Part shown: positions 58,471-64,000 of the stretch, one piece after another
Numbering within the stretch: position 1 is the stretch's first letter
How the letters are laid out: the number at the start of each line of letters is the position of its first letter
Origin: Eutypella sp. D-1
Lineage: Eukaryota > Ascomycota > Sordariomycetes > Xylariales > Diatrypaceae
DNA: 64,000 nt
Reading direction: 5' to 3'
Assembly: GCA_023313575.1 (NCBI GenBank)
Contig: JAJTTP010000001.1
Coordinates: forward strand, 5,890,001 to 5,954,000
Made by a program: the position numbers and the translations under genes
Notes under the pieces: generated by a model
What the model saw: only the letters and a program-made list of their open reading frames with translations
Database searches by the model: none
Told to the model about the DNA's origin: nothing

Positions 58471-60495
58471 ATGGTTGCTGATTCTGAGACAACCACACGT
58501 CTAAACGGAGTGAATAATAACCGGGACCGGATAGCAGCCGGCGTCGACGGGAGGACCGACGGGAAGAGTGTGCGCCAAGTCGACGGGGATCATCCGCCAC
58601 CCGAAGATGCGGACCATCCCCGTGAGGATGCAGAAAATGTGCAGTCTGGGCATAGGTCTGTCAACAGACAGGGCACAATATTGTCCAAGGTTAAAGACCA
58701 GAAGGACAAGATAAAGCAAAAGGCCAATCCACCCGGTGGTTTCGATTCCACCCCGATCCCCGACGCGCCCCCGGGTTACACCGTCCGCTTCACTTTCCAC
58801 CGCGCCGTCAACCTGCCCCCTGCCGACTTCAGCACTGGTTCCTCGGATCCGTTCCTCAAGGCCACTCTAACCACGTCGCTGCCCAAGCGCCACAAGGAGG
58901 ATCCTGACCTGGTCTATCGAACCCGCACCATCCGGAAGACCCTCGAGCCGGTGTGGGACGAGGAATGGATTGTCGCTAATGTGCCCTCGTCCGGTTTCAA
59001 GTTGAAGTGCCGCATGTACGATGAGGACTGGCCCGACCACGACGACCGGCTCGGCAATGTGACCATACTCGCCGACCATGTCGACGAGAACTGGAATGAT
59101 ATGCCGCCGCCTGGCAGGGAGTTCAAGGCCAAGAAGCGCGTCGGCAGTAAGCGCGCCTACATCGTCAAGGCCTGCACTTCCGCCTTTGACAAGAACCACT
59201 CAATGTCCCCGCGCCTCTGGGTCAGCGCGGTCGTCTTGGGAAAGTCCGATCCGCCGCATGGGCATATCTATACCATCGGTCCAACCTGTGAGTACCCCTC
59301 TCCAGCTTTTATGTGCCACTGTCTGCGCAAACTCCTTCTGACACTCGCCAAAGATTACTTTAAACACTTCAGCCCAATGATCGGTAGGATGACCGGGGTC
59401 AAAGTGAATAAAGACGAGAGTAACGACGCGAACAACGGGGCGGAGACATCCCACTCTCCTCAGGAGGAGAGGAAGATGCAGAAGTATGATTTCCAGGCGA
59501 ATGAAATCCAGCTGGCCGGACCGGTACCACCGAAGATGTACCATCGGTATGTGGAGTTTCGCCCTATCATCGGAGTGATATTCCGGCGGAGCGGCCTGCG
59601 GGGCCGTATCCTCGGCAAGGCGCTACACCACCAGCACCAGCGCCTGTACAACTTCGACAAAGGGACGGAGTGGGGGACCGTGCAGCCTTGCTCGGAGGAG
59701 GCGAGCATGCAGCTACTCAAGATGGCGCACTTCGACGAGGGCTCGCGCACCTTTACTTACATCATCACACTCGACGGCCTCATGCGCTTCACCGAGACGG
59801 GCAAGGAGTTCGGCATCGACCTGCTCAGCAAACACACCATGCACAGCGATGCCGCCGTGTACATCGCGTGCTCGGGCGAATTCCTGATCCGTCGGCTGCG
59901 GCGCCCCACGTCGCACAGCAGCGACCCGGAGCCCGGGCAGCCGACGCACCCGCCGAATGACGCCGTCGAGGGCGGGCCGCCGCGCAGCCCGCCCCCCGCT
60001 CGGCCCGAGTACTACCAGCTTATCATCGACAACGACAGCGGGACGTACCGGCCGGACAAGTCGGTGCTGCCAGACCTGCACGAGTACCTGTCGCGCAACT
60101 TCCCGGGGCTCGGGATCGTGACGATGGCGTGCGACGACCCGGAGTGCCAGCGCATCAAGGAGGAGCAGCGCTCCGCCAAGCACCGCGAGGGCCGCACCAT
60201 CAATATGGTCCTCAACCGTAGCCCCAGCGCCTCCTCCTTCAGCTCCGACGACGTCAGCGATCTCGAGGACGTCGAGCGCGCTGGCGACCGCGGCCGCAGG
60301 AGCAAGAAGGAGCGCGCTTGGGAGTTTGTCGAGGAGCCTAGGCGTCTGAAGGAGTTCGCCGCCCGCCATGGTCACGGCCACGGTCACGGCCACGGTCACG
60401 GCCATGGTCACGATGGCGGTGCCAGTAGCAGTGCCGCCGCAGCGGCGGCTGCCTCGGGCGACACAGCTAACGGACCGAGCTCGAGCCGAGGCTAG
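58471..60495 (+). CDS. large C2-domain protein, conserved fungal type
   Basis: Exons 58471-59287 and 59354-60495 give 652 residues. The 66-nt intron (GTGAGT, CTGACAC, CAAAG) is in frame and free of stops, so an unspliced form would also be open. A disordered acidic N-terminus is followed by a C2 domain (about 100-215). This contains YTVRFTFHRAVNLPPADF, GSSDPFLKA, TRTIRKTLEPVWDEEW and MYDEDWPDHDDRLG; the Asp cluster suits calcium-dependent lipid binding. A fungal-specific region follows (FKHFSPMIGRMTG, VEFRPIIGVIFRRSGLRGRI, EEASMQLLKMAHFDEGSRTF, LLSKHTMHSDAAVYIACSGEF). The C-terminus is charged and ends in a His-Gly tandem repeat and an Ala/Ser-rich tail. It is probably a peripheral membrane protein; the reaction, if any, is unknown. 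Confidence 0.86.
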   Translation: MVADSETTTRLNGVNNNRDRIAAGVDGRTDGKSVRQVDGDHPPPEDADHPREDAENVQSGHRSVNRQGTILSKVKDQKDKIKQKANPPGGFDSTPIPDAPPGYTVRFTFHRAVNLPPADFSTGSSDPFLKATLTTSLPKRHKEDPDLVYRTRTIRKTLEPVWDEEWIVANVPSSGFKLKCRMYDEDWPDHDDRLGNVTILADHVDENWNDMPPPGREFKAKKRVGSKRAYIVKACTSAFDKNHSMSPRLWVSAVVLGKSDPPHGHIYTIGPTCEYPSPAFMCHCLRKLLLTLAKDYFKHFSPMIGRMTGVKVNKDESNDANNGAETSHSPQEERKMQKYDFQANEIQLAGPVPPKMYHRYVEFRPIIGVIFRRSGLRGRILGKALHHQHQRLYNFDKGTEWGTVQPCSEEASMQLLKMAHFDEGSRTFTYIITLDGLMRFTETGKEFGIDLLSKHTMHSDAAVYIACSGEFLIRRLRRPTSHSSDPEPGQPTHPPNDAVEGGPPRSPPPARPEYYQLIIDNDSGTYRPDKSVLPDLHEYLSRNFPGLGIVTMACDDPECQRIKEEQRSAKHREGRTINMVLNRSPSASSFSSDDVSDLEDVERAGDRGRRSKKERAWEFVEEPRRLKEFAARHGHGHGHGHGHGHGHDGGASSSAAAAAAASGDTANGPSSSRG

Positions 60496-62027
60496 AGGGC
60501 CCGTCTCGTCTCGCGTTCATAGCTGTCTGACTTTCCCTTCCTTTTGTATTTCTGTTTCTTGGCATAGAATACCCCTATCGTCATAGCTAGTGTTTTGTTT
60601 TTCTCTCGCAGATATCCCCTCGAATCTATCGGCTACCTAGGGCTCTACTTCCCTTGTTTCTTTTTATATAACCCTTACCGTCTTATATATTCATATCCTG
60701 TTTTTGATTCCGTTCGTGGGTTTTTCGCGATATCCCTTTTTGGAAATACTAATCCTGACTGGACGTCAACCGAAACTTCTCCTTAAGGTAAATCTGTTAT
60801 CAGTATCCTTCCTATTCATTCTGCTCCTAATCATCCGTACGACTTTACGAACTGAAAAAGCATTCTGGAAAATGCCCAAGATAGGGGGTTTGACCATCAA
60901 TTTTAATACAAGTAGCAATACAAATATACTGTACCACTGATTATAATCGGGTCTTTTCCTTATTGATCGAACCGTATCTCTACGACGGTACATGGTCTCT
61001 ACGTGGTCTAGCCTACGTAGTGCTGTTAGATGTTAGCATGTGGGATGAGATAAGTAAGCATCCCATGATTATGTTTCGATAAAGCATTATAAAACATTCG
61101 GTTACAGTTATAAGGATGCACGCGACGACAGTTCCGAGAGTCGAAAGGACGTATATGTTCCAGTTCGTAACTTGAGCCGTCTTAGCGGTCCTGGTAGAAA
61201 AATCCGGGCTTGGGCGGGTCATTAGGTAAAGTTCTCACCTTTCCTTTTATTTTTCATCCGTGCATAAATCTGAGATACACGGTGATTACTTCCGGTTGCA
61301 AGAATCCTGTATATATCCTGTGTAACAGTAGCGCGCTTGATGAAGTAGTGAGGGTGGGAAGAGTATTGGAGAGTTCCAGCCCGACGTTACATTAACCCGT
61401 ATTACCCACCATGTACGTGCGTGCATACATGTCACATCTCACAGACTATTACCACACAAACCCCTCCTCCACTCAAGCCTTGTCTAGGACCTTGTCCAGG
61501 AAAGCCAACGCGACAATCTTCCCTCCATACGAATACATGATTTTTCTTTCCTTTCTATGTTGGCGTTAAATGTGACAAATCTGGACATAGCTACTCGATT
61601 CAAATTAATCTAGAATGCTAATTACCTTTCACAGTCGTGCCCTTTCTAGACGTTCCATTTACCCATTTTAGTTGGAGCCGTTATGATACTCGTAAGGCAT
61701 GTGCGTATCAGTCATATTACTGGAAATATAGCTAAATATTTGATCACAACACTATTACTACGAGCAAGAGTCGCTACCGTGTCTTTAATGCCCTCACTCG
61801 GCCTATCAGCAAGCAGCAACGCTCTACAAACAGACGACGATCTGGACAGCACCCAGGATGGCATTGGAGTATGTCAGCGAGATGATTCCGTTTACGTTCG
61901 CTGGACATCTACCGAGTATATACAATCGTCAAACACCCCCCCCCCCCGCTCCCCGAGCAATGCACCCATGACTACAACCGTAGTCTATCCTGACGTTCAT
62001 CTGGCTACACCCATAAGCCGGTTTCTA
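60496..62027. other. intergenic
   Basis: 3' flanks of converging genes (C2 protein and kinase-like). A run of 12 C at 61936-61947. No gene is visible on either strand. Confidence 0.45.
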
Positions 62028-63428
62028 TTAACCTTCCCTGTCCTGGTCCGCGCTCAGGATCTCGTCTATATCTACGGTGGGCTCCTCTGTTTCAGAGTCG
62101 TAGATTAGGATCTGCAGGACCATCGCGATATGTTCGTCCGTCTCGCGACGGACGTATGGCCCGTACGATTCGGCGACCTTGGCGGTTCCCGCTTCGGCGG
62201 TCTGCAGCGCCACGGTCAGACTTGGTCGGTATCTCGCGTCGTTGGCTAGGCAAAGTGCAAGGAAGTCCCGCAGCTCGGGGTCCAGCGCCGGGTAAAGGTG
62301 ACCGTTCCCGTCCGGCAGGATCACCGTGGCTCTCGTCGCAATGCCCTTGTATGTCGATGTAATGAGCCTGCTTCTCGAGGCTATGAGTTCAATCATCGCT
62401 TGAGCAACCCAATACAGATTTGCGGTATTGGCAGTGCCCTCTTCTACTTGTTCGGCCATTCCAAAGTCGATTACTTTGAGGGCGGGCACCGAGGCGTGTT
62501 CAGGGAAGTCGCCCTGCCGTGCGATCATAACTACTCCTTGTTAAACGGGGCCATTTCAGCGGAGTGGGGGAGGCGGGGGGGCGGGGTTCCGAGACGAGAT
62601 ATTAAGAAAAGATGTACTATTTCCTGTATGCATGTCGTTATGTATGATTCCGCTCCCCCTTGTCCCGTCACTGAGGATAGTCTCTAACCTCCTAGGTATT
62701 CCTCTTTCGCTATTAATCGGATATGCCATACCAACGCAAGCCCTTATCACTGTGTTAAGAGATTGTAAGCCGTTAAATAATTAAGGTATTTCGGACTTGG
62801 GTTTAAACCTACTGCAAAGGAAGAACGACCACAGGACCCTGTTGGGCAGCATAATTTCATGCCTTCTCATCATATTCTGGAGCCTGTCAACGCTCCCGTT
62901 CTCCAGATACTCCATAAGAATAACCGGCTCCATCAGCCCTATCAGGGATTGCGTTATGTGAGGAGGGCCGCTGCCGATTCTTTCTTCTGCATCGCGGTCG
63001 GCGATCAACCGGACTATATGCGCTGCGCCGCGCAACAACTACTCCAGACCACTCTGATCAGGTCGAATTCCATCACATAGCGCGGGTGTAATCAACCCGG
63101 CCCTTAGCTTAGGATGGCACGAATCAAGGGTGACATTGCGGAATGATTACGCACGTACCTTCAAGAACTGGATTTCATTCCTGAGATCGGTTTTCGTCCT
63201 ATCGTTAGTGGCCAGCTTCAAAGCAAGCCTCCGTCTCCTGCCGTCCGGGAGAGCCTCGAGGATTTTACAGGACACTCCGGCAGCTCCTTGCCCAATAATG
63301 CCTTCAAAGGTGAACCACTCCTGATCGCGGAAGTGCGACCGTAGCTGATTCCTTACCCGGGAGGACTCGTCATCCAGATTTATTATCACAGAAGAAGAGG
63401 AGGTTTCCTCGAAAGAAGAATCTGCCAT
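62028..63428 (-). CDS. compact protein-kinase-like protein, HNDMHTGN catalytic loop
   Basis: Exons 63428-63159, 63038-62813, 62749-62618 and 62530-62028 close in phase to 376 residues. Kinase landmarks: Gly loop IIGQGAAGVSC (44-54), Lys71 in RLALKLA, Glu85 as possible helix-C partner, hinge-like PVILMEYLENGSVDRL, catalytic loop H202-N-D204-M-H-T-G-N209, and D231-F-G in LKVIDFGMA. Catalytic Asp, Asn and metal Asp are all present. However, HRD is replaced by HND, the loop has MHTG where typical kinases have LKP or similar, and no APE motif is visible after DFG; the C-lobe is short. Such kinase-like proteins are expanded in some fungi; targets are unknown. The first ATG in frame (63428) was chosen. 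Confidence 0.78.
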
Positions 63429-63805
63429 GATTGCCGTAACCTGGCTATCGCATGGTAATTGCAACGGGAGATAGGTATCATCATGGCGAACATCGAGCTA
63501 CAAATCTACCATGTTCCTACTTCATCGAGGCACAAAGACCTCCCTTCACTGCCCGGGAAAGCGACCGCCCGCTTCCGGAGTGGATGTAGGTGATTATCAT
63601 GTCCGCCTTGGAACAAAGATGCGAACAAAGCCAAAGAAGTATCATAATTTAACATTCGTTTCTTGTCATTCCCCACAATTCGATATCGCGTGCGTCCAAT
63701 CTGTTCCTACCAAGTTATCGGACCCGGTCAGAAGCGCATTGAATGGCTCTGGAACTCTTCTCGGCCGGTAGTCACAGCCAAAGCGGTAGCGGGATTTTAC
63801 TCTCA
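63429..63805. other. intergenic
   Basis: Promoter side of the kinase-like gene; nothing else seen. Confidence 0.45.
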
Positions 63806-64000
63806 CTAACCGTCATTCCCGCCTAAGACGATTACTGTCAACTGAGAGGATGGCGGGGTTTCGGTAGACAGTAGGAAGTGCGGGTTCGGGACAGCGAAGA
63901 CTAGGTCACAAGGCATGGATGAGTAGGGGTCCTTGGGGAGCTTCCATTTCAGGCCAAAGAAGTTGCACGCGTTATCTAGGCGGCCCTTCACGATATGCAG
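63806..64000 (-). CDS. 3' end of an unidentified gene, cut by the window edge
   Basis: An open minus-strand frame enters from the window edge and ends in TAG at 63806. It encodes about 64 residues (LHIVKGRLDNACNFFGLKWK, DPYSSMPCDLVFAVPNPHFL, SQLTVIVLGGNDG). Composition and third positions look like real coding. I do not recognise the family; the upstream part lies outside the window. Confidence 0.45.
   Translation of the reverse strand: MHIVKGRLDNACNFFGLKWKLPKDPYSSMPCDLVFAVPNPHFLLSTETPPSSQLTVIVLGGNDG

Noticed and set aside
61683..62108. Plus-strand frame overlapping the 3' end of the kinase-like gene
   Set aside because: The opposite strand has a spliced kinase-like protein with conserved motifs; this frame contains a poly-C derived Pro run and no domain.

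Overview
The window looks like nuclear DNA of a filamentous ascomycete (Pezizomycotina, most likely a Sordariomycete). Genes carry short introns (about 45-125 nt) with GTRNGY donors, CTAAC/CTGAC branch sites and C/TAG acceptors. Recognisable proteins include a PHO80/PREG-type cyclin, a proteinase K-like subtilisin, Erv2, proteasome beta-1 and a GPI-anchored Thr/Pro-rich wall protein. I joined the exons by reading splice sites and checking that phases close; no alignment or search was run.

Layout. (1) 1-8.8 kb is gene-poor. Its only convincing content is a tandem pair of related RanBP2-like zinc-finger genes at 4.3-5.9 kb. (2) 8.8-17.6 kb holds a SulP sulfate permease, two small coding-like ORFs, a BTB/POZ protein and a PHO80-type cyclin. 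(3) 17.6-26.1 kb is an 8.5 kb stretch with no supportable gene, full of simple repeats. (4) 26.1-43.1 kb holds mostly core or conserved genes: proteasome beta-1, Erv2, a secreted subtilisin, a monocarboxylate-type MFS transporter, a single-pass membrane protein, a divergent methionyl-tRNA synthetase and a GPI-anchored mucin-like protein. (5) 43-64 kb is accessory in character. Two paralogous cysteine-containing secreted proteins (candidate effectors) lie 6.4 kb apart. Between them are an MFS (Dal5-like) relic, a triple-hairpin element, a tautomerase-like gene, a metallo-beta-lactamase-fold hydrolase and a wrecked short-chain dehydrogenase. Then come a large C2-domain protein, a compact protein-kinase-like gene and the 3' end of one more gene cut by the window edge.

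How things fit together. The core genes are not an operon-like unit. In the accessory part, the intact tautomerase and hydrolase beside broken transporter and dehydrogenase genes suggest a small catabolic or detoxification cluster that is decaying between two copies of a secreted-protein family. The best candidates for something new are that secreted-protein family, the methionyl-tRNA synthetase with changed active-site motifs, the kinase-like protein with an HNDMHTGN catalytic loop, and the triple-hairpin element near 50.0-50.1 kb.
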